Shown here in pieces: positions 20,601-28,924 of a DNA stretch of 64,000 nucleotides. This DNA is from Gracilimonas amylolytica. GTDB lineage: Bacteria > Bacteroidota > Rhodothermia > Balneolales > Balneolaceae. Both the position numbers and the translations under genes were made by a program. Numbering within the stretch: position 1 is the stretch's first letter; every line of letters starts with the position of its first letter. The stretch is taken from NCBI RefSeq assembly GCF_002911695.1, contig NZ_PQBS01000035.1, positions 258,176-322,175 on the forward strand, given 5' to 3'. The notes below the pieces were generated by a model. The model searched no databases. It was not told where the DNA came from and worked only from the letters and a program-made list of their open reading frames with translations.

Positions 20601-21046
20601 ATCCGGATGACTCATTTTATGCAGATTATATCGGCGGGTTCATGGGCATGCGCAGCTACCCTTATTTTGCTTTAGGCGGCAGCACCACGGCTTTCAGTTC
20701 CCTGTCGTGGTTTGCACCACTATGGCGGGGTATTCATACCCAAAAAGGGCCCTTCATGATCGACAAAATATTCGCCCGCTTTTTCTTTGAGACCGGAAAC
20801 GGATGGAAGAGTCCCTTCGATACCGGACAAAAGTTGAAATCCGGCCTGGGCGCTGAACTGCGGATCGCGATGAATGGCTATTACCTCTTTCCGCTCAAGT
20901 TCTTTGTCAGTGGTTCCTATGGGCTCGATCAGTTTACCCTTTCCCTTCCGGATGATTTCATTACCAACTCGGGTTCAAATCAGGTTACCTATGGAAGGGA
21001 ACTTCTTTTTCACTTCGGCTTAACGTTTGATTTTGAACTGCTATGA
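17684..21046 (+). CDS. Exported gluzincin-like protein with TolB-type propeller and C-terminal barrel
   Basis: A 1120-residue exported protein starting at TTG 17684, which overlaps the previous stop by two bases (17685-17686). After a signal peptide (AQFARAQ) comes a metallopeptidase-like domain with HEFVHIVQ at residues 132-139 and the downstream Glu of VPAWFAEGTAQY, the gluzincin pattern of peptidase MA-like proteins. The middle (about 330-640) contains PD40/TolB propeller repeats such as IYDLDTKQSKRLTN and RYLYFSANTDGIHNIYR. The last 450 residues look like an outer-membrane barrel resembling surface-antigen domains. An outer-membrane-anchored protease is the simplest reading; the substrate is unknown. 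Confidence 0.75.
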   Translation: MRSLKIHIWITACLLMATAQFARAQTDVRLYDYPQNHLKWYTVESDHFLVHFQEGNSRSAKVVSRIAEEVYTPLTELYRHEPDEKVSIVLKDREDYSNGAAYFFDNKIDIWLPALDSPLRGTHNWLRNVITHEFVHIVQIQKGMKRSRKIPAFYFQWLSYEDVRRPDVLYGFPNGLITYPFATVNVPAWFAEGTAQYQTNGLFYDTWDSHRDMILRSRVLTGTPFTLDEMGTFSSKNSLERETVYNMGYAFVIYLADTFGEDILRDITEALGEKGVYDISTAMEIATGVPGHELYTKWINELETFYEKAVKEITPSPSDIIEEHGFFNFYPQPSPANGSVAYLSNKGFDSGILSLYIKNEDDMGTEIALVSELAGDADRSHLSFLENRLLFLESSISYDPTGKKIAYAANKRNALGEFYRDVFIYDLDTKQSKRLTNSARVQFPTWSHDGQHIAAVQNKGGTQNLVLLYPDHPDSITQITNFRSGETVSTPTWTPNDSTIYFAGSDLGNRNIYKIDLQTTETVPVLEDEYIDFRDPHIGPEGRYLYFSANTDGIHNIYRSALDGRDLQKLTSVTGGAFMPSVSNDGTLYFSEYSDNGYQVRSADLKQLLQHDQSGSYYLPYPEEETDYEMPDPYIQKLNQFNDSDVRPFDTRAMAMADTGSHTFTLTDLSDTEERTFSEYENTYTGFSFFPVLRFDNYSKEYGSNGSLIKNGYVGKVGQNLLRDAKVGTYFSSRDVIDRLSIFGGLMVGPASQPAESIGGFFRPDRLFGLDRDAFLIAEHRGLPFIEKSWSPTVAIEVYNMRRNVSDGLSIEEFPCTSCLPDTTYTDIAYNIWEAGIFFRSKLNRRSMLELGVSYSPYRVSTEGFYSRELQQQVSGSSSEYFKGTTLSASYTFDYYLYSNDADIAPLGLKGYLRYQYQPSKLLEEYEIEDGTLSPVFNEQQNHSTELHLRYGFKTIGDQAFQARVRGFHYFNDPDDSFYADYIGGFMGMRSYPYFALGGSTTAFSSLSWFAPLWRGIHTQKGPFMIDKIFARFFFETGNGWKSPFDTGQKLKSGLGAELRIAMNGYYLFPLKFFVSGSYGLDQFTLSLPDDFITNSGSNQVTYGRELLFHFGLTFDFELL

Positions 21047-22002
21047 GATCGCTTTTACTCCACATATCATGTGCTATGTTTTTAATGATCCCCACAACGG
21101 TTAAGGCACAACAAACAGCTAATTTCACCAATGGGATCTTCAAAGAACCAACAACGGAAATTAAAGCAGAAAAAGAGTTACCCTTATCAGAAAGGTCGTT
21201 CGTGAGTTCCAATTCCCTACTCGATCTTCCTAAAACTAATCCCGGAGCAGCCTTTCTGGCCTCGGCCATCATTCCCGGTGCCGGACAAGCTGCCAATAAG
21301 AAATGGGTCAGAGCAGGTGTTTATTTTACCGTTGAGGTCGTTGGCTTGATCTACCATTTGAACCGGAACGCCAGAGCCAGGGATCAGGAACGGGCCTATG
21401 AGCAATTCACCCATCAAAACTGGAGTGTGGTCGCCTATGCGGAATGGCTGGTCAATTATTCACAGATCCATGGACTCGATAATAACTGGCAATCGTTAGA
21501 GGCACAGCTCCCTGGAAACACCCCAAACTGGAGTGATACCAGAGAAGACTGGGATCAGGTTCCTCTTAACGTACTGCATAATGTGGAAGCCTCCACTCCC
21601 TTTATTTTTAAAGACCGCGTGGGTAGTAATTTTTCCCACCTATTGCCGGCATACGGCTCTCAGCAATATTACGAATTGATCAGTAAATACTATCAGTTTC
21701 AGCCCGGCTGGCGCGATTGGTATGATCAGGTAACAACTTCACCCACCCAGACCGTTGACATGTACCGTTATTTCTGGAATGGAACCGATGAACCTTTCTC
21801 GCTCTTTTATGAGGGAAGGGATCGCGCAGCAGAATTTAATGAGAACTATCGCGTTGCAGGGAACATACTGAAACTGATCGTGGTAAATCATGTGGTGTCG
21901 GCATTCGATGCCTTTTTCACTGTTCAGTTAACAAACAGCCGTATTGAAACGAACACCAACTTGTTACGGCTTGAACAATTTTCAGTAACCTGGCACTTTT
22001 AA
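21043..22002 (+). CDS. DUF5683-like envelope protein
   Basis: A 319-residue protein whose ATG overlaps the previous TGA (ATGA), implying translational coupling. It has a signal peptide (TTVKAQQ) and then GAAFLASAIIPGAGQAANKKWVRAGVYFTVEVVGL. That arrangement matches DUF5683-type membrane proteins, where a PGxGQ turn is followed by a hydrophobic segment. The rest is aromatic-rich and contains no catalytic motif I can see. Its position between the gluzincin-like protein and the PASTA protein suggests a cell-envelope role, but function is unknown. Confidence 0.6.
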   Translation: MRSLLLHISCAMFLMIPTTVKAQQTANFTNGIFKEPTTEIKAEKELPLSERSFVSSNSLLDLPKTNPGAAFLASAIIPGAGQAANKKWVRAGVYFTVEVVGLIYHLNRNARARDQERAYEQFTHQNWSVVAYAEWLVNYSQIHGLDNNWQSLEAQLPGNTPNWSDTREDWDQVPLNVLHNVEASTPFIFKDRVGSNFSHLLPAYGSQQYYELISKYYQFQPGWRDWYDQVTTSPTQTVDMYRYFWNGTDEPFSLFYEGRDRAAEFNENYRVAGNILKLIVVNHVVSAFDAFFTVQLTNSRIETNTNLLRLEQFSVTWHF

Positions 22003-22025
22003 CCTGCCAATAGTTCCCGTATTTT

Positions 22026-22874
22026 ATGGACATGCTAAAAACTATTCTCACAAATAAGTACTTCTATATCAGCATCTTTGGTTTGGTTCTGTTTGTAGCG
22101 GCCTCAATATTCATAGCCGATAAATGGATCCTTCCCTCTTACACAAATTACAATGAAGGGATCACAGTACCTGATGTTACCAAAGTTTCTCTCGAAGAAG
22201 CTGAGACATTGTTAACGGACTATGGACTTCGCTTTGAAGTGGCTGAACGCCGTGCGAATGCCGCTTACCCAGCCGATTATGTGATCGATCAGAATCCGGA
22301 AGCCTCTATCATTGTGAAGCCAAACCGCAAGATCTATCTTACCGTAAATACAGAAGTAAAACCACAGGTTCAGGTTCCAAAAGTAGTCGACTTCTCACTC
22401 CGCAACGCTGAGATACAGTTGCAGAACTACGGACTTAAAGTTGGAAGCCGGACCTACGAATCTAACCGGTTCAAGAATGTGGTATTGAGGCAATCTGTCC
22501 CGGCCGGGGCCACGGTTGAAAAAGGGACAGTTGTGGATCTCGTGATCAGTGATGGCCTGGGCGACCGCATGGTTACCTTGCCTGAAATAGTGGGATTAAG
22601 TCTTTCTGAAGCACAAGTTAAATTAAGAGAAGCCGGTTTAAATGTGGGGGAAGTTCAATTCAGGCCAACCCGTGATGTCCTCCCAAACACTGTACTCGAT
22701 TTTAGCCCTAAGCAGGAACAACTCAGGGAAGGTGAAACCCTGGACCTTACCATTTCAGAACGATTTGAAGTGGAAGAAGAAAGTGAAGGCGGAGCCGTCA
22801 TTATCGATTCTACCGGAACGTCCTCAAGCACACCACCAGATTCTTTAAATAATCCATCTAATCCAAATAACTAA
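22026..22874 (+). CDS. Membrane-anchored PASTA-domain protein
   Basis: A 282-residue protein with one N-terminal transmembrane helix (about residues 12-32) and three PASTA domains (about 42-110, 112-180, 183-250). Each has the VPDVxxxSLxEAExxLxxxGL pattern, for example VPDVTKVSLEEAETLLTDYG and LPEIVGLSLSEAQVKLREAG. PASTA domains bind uncross-linked peptidoglycan or muropeptides in kinases and penicillin-binding proteins. No kinase or transpeptidase domain is present here, so this is a stand-alone PASTA protein, as is common in Bacteroidota. The tail is Ser/Pro/Asn-rich. It ends five bases before rpe. Confidence 0.85.
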   Translation: MDMLKTILTNKYFYISIFGLVLFVAASIFIADKWILPSYTNYNEGITVPDVTKVSLEEAETLLTDYGLRFEVAERRANAAYPADYVIDQNPEASIIVKPNRKIYLTVNTEVKPQVQVPKVVDFSLRNAEIQLQNYGLKVGSRTYESNRFKNVVLRQSVPAGATVEKGTVVDLVISDGLGDRMVTLPEIVGLSLSEAQVKLREAGLNVGEVQFRPTRDVLPNTVLDFSPKQEQLREGETLDLTISERFEVEEESEGGAVIIDSTGTSSSTPPDSLNNPSNPNN

Positions 22875-22879
22875 GTTAA

Positions 22880-23548
22880 ATGAACTTCGAACTACCGATC
22901 CTTGCACCCTCTATCCTTGCAGCAGACTTTACTAAACTGGGCGAAAATATTCAGGATGCATTGAAAGGTGGAACCTCATGGATCCATTGTGATATTATGG
23001 ACGGGCATTTTGTGCCCAACATCAGCTATGGACCCGGTATTGTGAAGGCGGCAAAGAAAGCAGCGCCTGAAGCATTTTTTGATGTTCATTTGATGATCGA
23101 GAATCCGGATCAATACGTCGAAAATTTTGTGGAAGCCGGAGCTGACCTTATCTCTGTTCACTACGAAACTTGCCCCCACCTCCACCGGTCCATTCAGAAT
23201 ATCAAGAAATATGGCTTGATGGCCGGAGTGGTCATTAATCCTGCCACGCCTGTCAGCTCTATTGAACCTATTCTTGCAGATGTTGACCTGGTATTGATCA
23301 TGAGCGTAAATCCGGGCTTTGGCGGGCAAAGCTTTATTGAGTCGAGCTACAAACGACTTTCGGAACTGGCGGCCCTCAGAGACAGTAAAGATCTTGGTTT
23401 TCTTATTCAGGTAGATGGCGGAGTGAATCTTAAAAATATTGAAAAAGTAGCCAAAGCCGGTGCCGATATCCTTGTGGCAGGCAGTAGTGTGTTCAGTGCA
23501 GAAGATATCACCGCCCGTGTGCAGGAGTTAACTGAAAAAATTCAATAA
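22880..23548 (+). CDS. rpe: Ribulose-phosphate 3-epimerase
   Basis: Rpe interconverts ribulose 5-phosphate and xylulose 5-phosphate in the pentose phosphate pathway. It is a TIM barrel of typical size (222 residues). All signature segments are present: LAPSILAADF, HCDIMDGHFVPNISYG with metal-binding His and Asp, DVHLMI, MSVNPGFGGQSF, and VDGGVN followed by GADILVAGSSVF for phosphate binding. It is probably co-transcribed with the PASTA gene. Confidence 0.97.
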   Translation: MNFELPILAPSILAADFTKLGENIQDALKGGTSWIHCDIMDGHFVPNISYGPGIVKAAKKAAPEAFFDVHLMIENPDQYVENFVEAGADLISVHYETCPHLHRSIQNIKKYGLMAGVVINPATPVSSIEPILADVDLVLIMSVNPGFGGQSFIESSYKRLSELAALRDSKDLGFLIQVDGGVNLKNIEKVAKAGADILVAGSSVFSAEDITARVQELTEKIQ

Positions 23549-23705
23549 TAAACGGCCAAATCATCACATTTCGATATCATTCCGGCCATCTCATTTCTTC
23601 TGTTAAATCCTTATCTTATGGTTTCTCCAATAATTTAATTTTGAAGCCATAAAAGACGACAGAACTCTTATCGATAAAGTCATAGAATTACAGGGAGCCG
23701 ACCCC

Positions 23706-24653
23706 ATGGCTCTGTTTGGATTGCACGACCACAATCTCATTGCCTTAGATAAAGCATTCCCGGAAACCAAGTTCAATGCACGCGGCAATCGCTTGAAATT
23801 AACCGGACCTGCTGAAGAAGTTGAAACAGCAACTCAGGTTATTGAAGGCATGCTGGAACTCCTGGACCGCAAAAGTAAAGTTGCTGAAGGTGATGTAAAC
23901 ACACTGGTCAACCTGAAATCCGGAGAAAGCACAGCAAACCGACCTGAATACAGAGACCTTGATGATACGGGCGATACGATCATTCACACGCATAACGGTG
24001 AAGCTATTTCCGCTAAAACACCGGGACAGCGACAGATCGTGGAGTCGACTTCTAAAAATGATATTGTATTCGCCATTGGACCTGCCGGTACCGGAAAGAC
24101 ATACACATCTGTGGCACTGGCTGTCCGGGCTTTGAAGAACCGAAAGGTACGGAAGATCATCCTTGCACGGCCTGCTGTAGAAGCCGGTGAAAACCTTGGT
24201 TTCCTTCCGGGTGACCTGAAAGAAAAGATCGATCCCTACCTTCGGCCTTTATATGATGCCCTTGAGGACATGATCGATCGGGATCGTTTGGATCTAAATC
24301 TCACCAAAAATGTGATCGAGATCGCTCCGCTGGCCTACATGAGAGGAAGAACCCTGAACAATGCTTTTGTGATCCTGGATGAGGCACAGAATGCCACCAA
24401 TACACAAATGAAGATGTTCCTGACCCGTATCGGGTTTAACAGCCGGGCTATTATCACGGGTGATATCACTCAAACGGATCTTCCCCGTCGTCAGCATTCC
24501 GGTCTGATCTCAATTCAGAAGATCCTGCAGGACATTGATGGCATCGATTTTGTGTACCTGGGAGAAGAAGATGTGGTACGCCATAAGCTCGTGCGGGATA
24601 TCATCAAAGCGTATGAGAAATTTGAGGACAAGGACAAGAAGAAGGATAAATAA
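23706..24653 (+). CDS. phoH: PhoH family ATPase
   Basis: PhoH/PhoL proteins are cytoplasmic P-loop ATPases often linked to RNA metabolism, commonly next to ybeY. Walker A is GPAGTGKTYTS, followed by ARPAVEAGENLGFLPGDLKEK, Walker B FVILDEAQNATNTQMKMFLTRIG, and ITGDITQTDLP, all intact. From ATG 23706 the protein has 315 residues. The codons just upstream (from 23643) still encode family-like residues (KVIELQGADP), yet no ATG, GTG or TTG occurs in frame after the stop at 23631. The true start may therefore be non-canonical or the sequence may carry an error. No ybeY is adjacent. Confidence 0.93.
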   Translation: MALFGLHDHNLIALDKAFPETKFNARGNRLKLTGPAEEVETATQVIEGMLELLDRKSKVAEGDVNTLVNLKSGESTANRPEYRDLDDTGDTIIHTHNGEAISAKTPGQRQIVESTSKNDIVFAIGPAGTGKTYTSVALAVRALKNRKVRKIILARPAVEAGENLGFLPGDLKEKIDPYLRPLYDALEDMIDRDRLDLNLTKNVIEIAPLAYMRGRTLNNAFVILDEAQNATNTQMKMFLTRIGFNSRAIITGDITQTDLPRRQHSGLISIQKILQDIDGIDFVYLGEEDVVRHKLVRDIIKAYEKFEDKDKKKDK

Positions 24654-24700
24654 CCGACTTTTCCAACAAACCTCACCAAAAGAAATTTAGTTTAGTTGAT

Positions 24701-25501
24701 ATGAAAACCTACGCGACCCCCCTTTATGAGGGGACATTTTCCGTCGGACTTGATAAGAAATTTGTAAGGATCGATCGGGATGATCCTCCGGCAAAAGGAG
24801 CTCTCAAGTTATCTCTGAATCCATTTTTAATTCACACCCCTGAAAGAAACTACCTGTTTGATTGTGGCATTGGGGAGTTCGGGGAAGATACCGGTCCCGA
24901 AATAGTTCGGCAGAATCTTGAGGCGCTTGGCCTTACAGAATTTGATATCACGGACATCTTTGTGAGTCACCTTCATTATGACCACATAGGCGGATTGGCT
25001 CATCGTGAAAATGGGTATTGGGAACTGACCTTTCCCGAAGCAAAGATCTGGGTTTCAGAAAAAGGCTGGAAGAAAGTGACAGAGAAAGAAGAGTATTATG
25101 ATGAAGAAAAGACAGAGTTCATCTCCTTCCTGGATGCCAAAGCAGACCTGCATTTTCTGAAGGAAGAAGATCAGCCCTACCCGGAGATCAAAGTCAGAAA
25201 GATCGGCGGGCATACTGAATTTCATCAGGTACTGCTTTTTGATGACGGCGAGCACAAATACCTTCAGGCCGGTGATGTGATCGGAACCAAGGGTGCCGTA
25301 AACCGAAAGTATGCGGCCAAATATGATTTTGAGCCCAAAGTGAGTCAACAGCGCCGGGAAGAACTCACCAAACTGGCCCTGGATGAAGGTTTTGTGATAA
25401 TGTCTTATCATGAAGACAAGCATCCAATGTATAAACTGACGTCTTTTGATGATAAGACCGGATATTCCACCGAAAACATCGAGCTCAATGAGTCTGCCTG
25501 A
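24701..25501 (+). CDS. MBL-fold metallo-hydrolase (lactonase-like)
   Basis: A 266-residue metallo-beta-lactamase-fold enzyme. The dinuclear zinc motif HLHYDHIGG (HxHxDH) is intact, with further ligands in GGHTEFHQ and QAGDV, and a late His in MSYHEDKHP. Spacing resembles the AHL-lactonase/quorum-quenching branch, but many members have other substrates, so the reaction is not assigned. Its last 14 bases overlap the start of the purine nucleoside phosphorylase gene, so the two are translated as a unit. Confidence 0.85.
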   Translation: MKTYATPLYEGTFSVGLDKKFVRIDRDDPPAKGALKLSLNPFLIHTPERNYLFDCGIGEFGEDTGPEIVRQNLEALGLTEFDITDIFVSHLHYDHIGGLAHRENGYWELTFPEAKIWVSEKGWKKVTEKEEYYDEEKTEFISFLDAKADLHFLKEEDQPYPEIKVRKIGGHTEFHQVLLFDDGEHKYLQAGDVIGTKGAVNRKYAAKYDFEPKVSQQRREELTKLALDEGFVIMSYHEDKHPMYKLTSFDDKTGYSTENIELNESA

Positions 25502-26279
25502 ACATATTACTGAAATCAAGGAACACCTTACCGAAGTAGGGCTTCCGGCCAAGATCGATGCCGCTGTTATTCTTGGCTCAGGCCTGGGAAGTTTTGGGGA
25601 TCATATCGAAGACCCGGTTGTCATCCCCTATGGTGATATTCCCTCCTTTCCGGTCTCAACGGTTGAAGGGCATTCAGGTTCGCTGATCTTCGGAACTATT
25701 GAAGGCCGAACGGTACTGGCGTTTTCGGGAAGATTCCATCACTACGAAGGGCATACGTTTGCCAAAACCGTCCTTCCGGTGCAGCTTTCCAAAGCTTTTG
25801 AAGTGGATAAACTTATCATTTCCAATGCAGCCGGTGGCATCAATTTACGCTTCAAGGTTGGGGATCTTATGATCATTGACAGTATCATCAAGCAATTCTT
25901 TATGATCTCTGAACCGGCCGACCACAACTGGCGGTATGACCTGGAACAAAGTGCTGCCCGGGTCAAAGAGATCGCTACCGGACTGGGCATAGACACACAG
26001 ATGGGAACCTACCTGTTTGCCAAAGGACCCAGTTATGAATCCAAAGCTGAGATAAGGGCATTCAGGTACATGGGTGGAGACGCCGTTGGCATGAGTACCG
26101 CGCCGGAGCTGGCCGAAGCCGGCAAGCTTGGCGTCAAAGCTGCAGCCATATCACTTATTACCAATGCCGCAGCGGGCGTTGTGAACCAAAAACTGGATCA
26201 CGATGAGGTCAAAGAAGCCGCCGACCAAAAGAAAGAAGTATTCGCTTCGCTTGTGAAAGGATTGATCCGGGATTTTTAG
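25488..26279 (+). CDS. Purine-nucleoside phosphorylase
   Basis: This enzyme splits purine nucleosides with phosphate to give the base and ribose 1-phosphate in purine salvage. The 263-residue product has the trimeric PNP motifs VILGSGLGSFGDHI, FSGRFHHYEGH, LIISNAAGGIN and GPSYESKAEIRAF, plus GGDAVGMSTAPELAEA for purine binding and ITNAAAG. I start at ATG 25488, which gives MSLPEHI and overlaps the MBL stop by 14 bases; an in-frame ATG exists at 25446 but adds no conserved residues. Confidence 0.93.
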   Translation: MSLPEHITEIKEHLTEVGLPAKIDAAVILGSGLGSFGDHIEDPVVIPYGDIPSFPVSTVEGHSGSLIFGTIEGRTVLAFSGRFHHYEGHTFAKTVLPVQLSKAFEVDKLIISNAAGGINLRFKVGDLMIIDSIIKQFFMISEPADHNWRYDLEQSAARVKEIATGLGIDTQMGTYLFAKGPSYESKAEIRAFRYMGGDAVGMSTAPELAEAGKLGVKAAAISLITNAAAGVVNQKLDHDEVKEAADQKKEVFASLVKGLIRDF

Positions 26280-26324
26280 GAGTGTAGGACCAAACATTTC
26301 GAGATTTAGTGGCAGGCTACCATA

Positions 26325-26591
26325 CTAGTCGTAATGTGTCCACATCCTAATTACTTTTACGACTTTCTTTTTCTCGTAGACTTGATACACTAAGCGATGC
26401 TGGATATTAATTCTCCGTGAATAAGCCCCTTCCAAATTACCAACCAATTTTTCATAGGGAGGATATTCCTCAAAAGGATTTTCTTCAATGATCTCCAGCA
26501 GATCTTCGATCTTTGATCTTAAGCCTGATGAAGCTGCTTTCTTGGCATCCTTTTTTGCTTGTTTGGTATAAACAAGTTTATAAGTACTCAC
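26325..26591 (-). CDS. yoeB: YoeB-type ribosome-dependent mRNase toxin
   Basis: YoeB toxins bind the ribosomal A site and cleave mRNA. The 88-residue protein has the RelE/YoeB fold markers: KKAASSGLRSKIEDLLEII helices, LVGNLEGAYSRRINIQHRLVYQV (catalytic Glu and Arg region), and the C-terminal VIRMWTHYD with the His and Tyr of YoeB. Translation starts at a GTG that overlaps the antitoxin stop (GTGA), the usual coupling in this module. All expected catalytic residues are present, so the toxin should be active. Confidence 0.93.
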   Translation of the reverse strand: MSTYKLVYTKQAKKDAKKAASSGLRSKIEDLLEIIEENPFEEYPPYEKLVGNLEGAYSRRINIQHRLVYQVYEKKKVVKVIRMWTHYD

Positions 26592-26830
26592 CAGTCAAGT
26601 TCTTCATCGGTTTCTTCAAGAGGCGTATTCATTCCTTCAACAATAGACTCTTGCATTCCAGGAATAGAAGTCAGGTAAAGTGTTTCCTGAATCGACCGCC
26701 AATCATCTTCGCTGATCAAAACGGCATTCGAGCGTTTTCCCGTAATTTGAATTGGCTCGTGAGTATCAGATGCTTCATCGAGCAAACGATAGATATCTTT
26801 TCGTGCCTGGGTGGCTGTTAGTGTTTTCAT
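26588..26830 (-). CDS. yefM: YefM-family (Phd/YefM) antitoxin
   Basis: The 80-residue antitoxin binds YoeB through its C-terminus and represses the operon through its N-terminal Phd/YefM domain. It starts MKTLTATQARKDIYRLLDEA, continues with QITGKRSNAVLISEDDWRSI, and ends in an acidic toxin-binding tail (TPLEETDEELDW). ATG 26830 is chosen because it matches the family N-terminus; the frame is open 38 codons further upstream without family similarity. It lies first in the two-gene operon. Confidence 0.93.
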   Translation of the reverse strand: MKTLTATQARKDIYRLLDEASDTHEPIQITGKRSNAVLISEDDWRSIQETLYLTSIPGMQESIVEGMNTPLEETDEELDW

Positions 26831-26927
26831 GAGTCTATAACTTTGTTCAATTAACTCTTTGATAAACGTACGCCATTCCGTACATATTATCAAGTCTTTT
26901 AGGTGAGATGATAGAACGCCCCAGCGT

Positions 26928-27134
26928 TTAATGGACTGTGCCAAAAAATAATATGATATTTATTATACCGAATACCAGTAAAGTATAGCCCAAACCCGAA
27001 AAAACTACAGCCATCAAATACGTAGGGCTATTTCTGTCATACCCCTCTCCTTTTAGCTTATAAAACTGGAAAAGAAGAATTGCTGAGATAGATACAAACA
27101 AAATCCCAATAAACAAGTTGATGTACTGATTCAT
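26928..27134 (-). CDS. Small two-helix membrane protein, unknown
   Basis: A 68-residue hydrophobic protein with two predicted transmembrane helices (about residues 5-25 and 41-65) joined by a short charged loop, FYKLKGEGYDRNSPTYL. I recognise no family. It lies upstream of the YefM/YoeB module on the same strand, with about 100 bases between the genes. No ribosome-binding site is evident. Confidence 0.5.
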   Translation of the reverse strand: MNQYINLFIGILFVSISAILLFQFYKLKGEGYDRNSPTYLMAVVFSGLGYTLLVFGIINIILFFGTVH

Positions 27135-27290
27135 CTATTTGTACATAAAAAATGTGGGATGTTACCCGAAAAGTTAGGCCTCTAAGATGTTCGTAAAACA
27201 TCCGAATTCACAGAATGAAGGAAGGTGCAAAAAATTCGTATCAAAAGACAAACCCATTGCTTGGGCAGTTAGGGAAGAGCAAGATGACAG

Positions 27291-27326
27291 GGTATCGGGA
27301 ATATTCAGTATTGTATTCCCGATACC
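27291..27326. repeat. Perfect inverted repeat downstream of the carboxylase gene
   Basis: GGTATCGGGAATA (27291-27303) and TATTCCCGATACC (27314-27326) form a perfect 13-bp stem with a 10-base loop. It lies 38 bases past the pccB stop with no T-run on either strand. It may protect the mRNA end or belong to a repeat. The rest of the gap 27135-27363 shows nothing else. Confidence 0.7.
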
Positions 27327-27363
27327 ATCATCTGTATAAAATATCTCGCGTTGAGTGGGTGTT

Positions 27364-28914
27364 CTAAAGCGGCAGGTTGTCGTGCTTTTTCTTAGGCACA
27401 GAATCCACTTTGTTTTCACACACTTCAAGCTGTTTGATCAGCTTGTCGCGGGTTTCGGATGGCAGAATGACATCGTCAATGAAACCACGTCCGGCTGCAA
27501 GGTATGGATGCGCAAAGTTTTCACTGTACTGATCTTCCAGTTCCTTTTGCTTGGCTTCCGGGTCATCAGCATTGGCGATCTCTTTACGGAATATGATCTC
27601 AACGGCTCCCTTGGTTCCCATTACAGCGATCTCGGCAGTTGGCCAGGCCACGTTGTAATCGGCCCGGATATGTTTGGAGTTCATCACGTCATAAGCACCA
27701 CCGTAAGCCTTACGGGTGATCACCGTCATTTTAGGCACCGTGGCCTCACAGAATGCATATAACAGCTTAGCACCATGCTTGATGATACCGTTCCACTCCT
27801 GATCGGTTCCCGGCAAGAAGCCCGGCACGTCCTCAAATACAACCAGCGGAATATTGAATGCATCACAAAAACGCACAAAACGAGCCCCTTTCAGAGAGGC
27901 ATCGATATCGAGAACACCGGCCAGAGAAAGCGGCTGATTGGCTACCACCCCAACACTGCGTCCACCCAGGCGGGCAAAACCTACCACGATGTTATCAGCA
28001 TAATCTTTGTGCACCTCATAAAATGACCCTTTATCCATAATCCCATTGATCACATCATGGATATCATAGGGTTTATTTGGATTCAACGGCACCAGTTCAT
28101 CAAGGGCTTTCGCTTTGGATGAATCCGGATCTTTGGATTCGATCATAGGCACTTTTTCCTCACAATTCTGAGGCACATACTTCATGAGCTCACGAATGTC
28201 GTTAATACACACGGCATCGTTGGGACTTGAAAAGTGAGACACACCTGATTTGGTGCTGTGCGTGGACGCTCCACCCAGTTCCTCTGAGGTCACTTCTTCG
28301 TGTGTCACGGTTTTCACCACATTTGGTCCGGTTACAAACATGTAACTGGTATTTTCTACCATGAAGATAAAATCGGTTAAAGCGGGACTATACACCGCTC
28401 CGCCTGCGCAAGGACCCATCACCGCAGATATTTGAGGCACCACACCCGATGCCATACTATTTCTCCAGAACACTTCGGCATAGCCCCCCAATGAGGAAAC
28501 GCCTTCCTGAATTCTTGCACCGCCTGAATCATTCAAACCAATGATCGGAACACCGTTTTTAAGTGCCAGATCCATGATCTTACAGATCTTTTCGGCATGG
28601 GTCTCTGAAAGTGAACCTCCAAAAACCGTAAAATCCTGACTGAACACATAGACCGGCTTGCCATGGATCTTACCCATTCCGGTCACAACACCATCACCCA
28701 AAAACTGTTGCTTGTCGAGCCCAAATGCTGAGCTGCGGTGAGTTACAAACTTGTCGATCTCTTCGAATGAACCTTTGTCAACCAACAGGTCGATACGCTC
28801 GCGGGCTGTGAGCTTTCCCTTATCATGTTGTTTTTTGATCCGGGCTTCACCTCCACCCTTTAATGCTTCTTCTCTTAATTTCTGGAGTCGTTCTACTTTT
28901 GGGTTGGATGCCAT
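27364..28914 (-). CDS. pccB: Acyl-CoA carboxylase carboxyltransferase (beta) subunit, propionyl-CoA type
   Basis: The 516-residue carboxyltransferase moves CO2 from carboxybiotin to acetyl- or propionyl-CoA. Motifs visible are [99 protein letters not shown] and the C-terminal [13 protein letters not shown]. The length fits PccB. The biotin carboxylase/carrier subunit is not in the window. It follows a large acidic protein by 10 bases. The methylmalonyl-CoA or odd-chain route is inferred. Confidence 0.93.
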   Translation of the reverse strand: MASNPKVERLQKLREEALKGGGEARIKKQHDKGKLTARERIDLLVDKGSFEEIDKFVTHRSSAFGLDKQQFLGDGVVTGMGKIHGKPVYVFSQDFTVFGGSLSETHAEKICKIMDLALKNGVPIIGLNDSGGARIQEGVSSLGGYAEVFWRNSMASGVVPQISAVMGPCAGGAVYSPALTDFIFMVENTSYMFVTGPNVVKTVTHEEVTSEELGGASTHSTKSGVSHFSSPNDAVCINDIRELMKYVPQNCEEKVPMIESKDPDSSKAKALDELVPLNPNKPYDIHDVINGIMDKGSFYEVHKDYADNIVVGFARLGGRSVGVVANQPLSLAGVLDIDASLKGARFVRFCDAFNIPLVVFEDVPGFLPGTDQEWNGIIKHGAKLLYAFCEATVPKMTVITRKAYGGAYDVMNSKHIRADYNVAWPTAEIAVMGTKGAVEIIFRKEIANADDPEAKQKELEDQYSENFAHPYLAAGRGFIDDVILPSETRDKLIKQLEVCENKVDSVPKKKHDNLPL

Positions 28915-28924
28915 AAATATTTAA

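Noticed and set aside
21061..21086. Possible third terminator in a signal peptide (CACAT-ATC-ATGTG, then CTATGTTTTTA)
   Set aside because: The stem is only five bases and the T-run is not immediately adjacent; it is too weak to list beside the other two.
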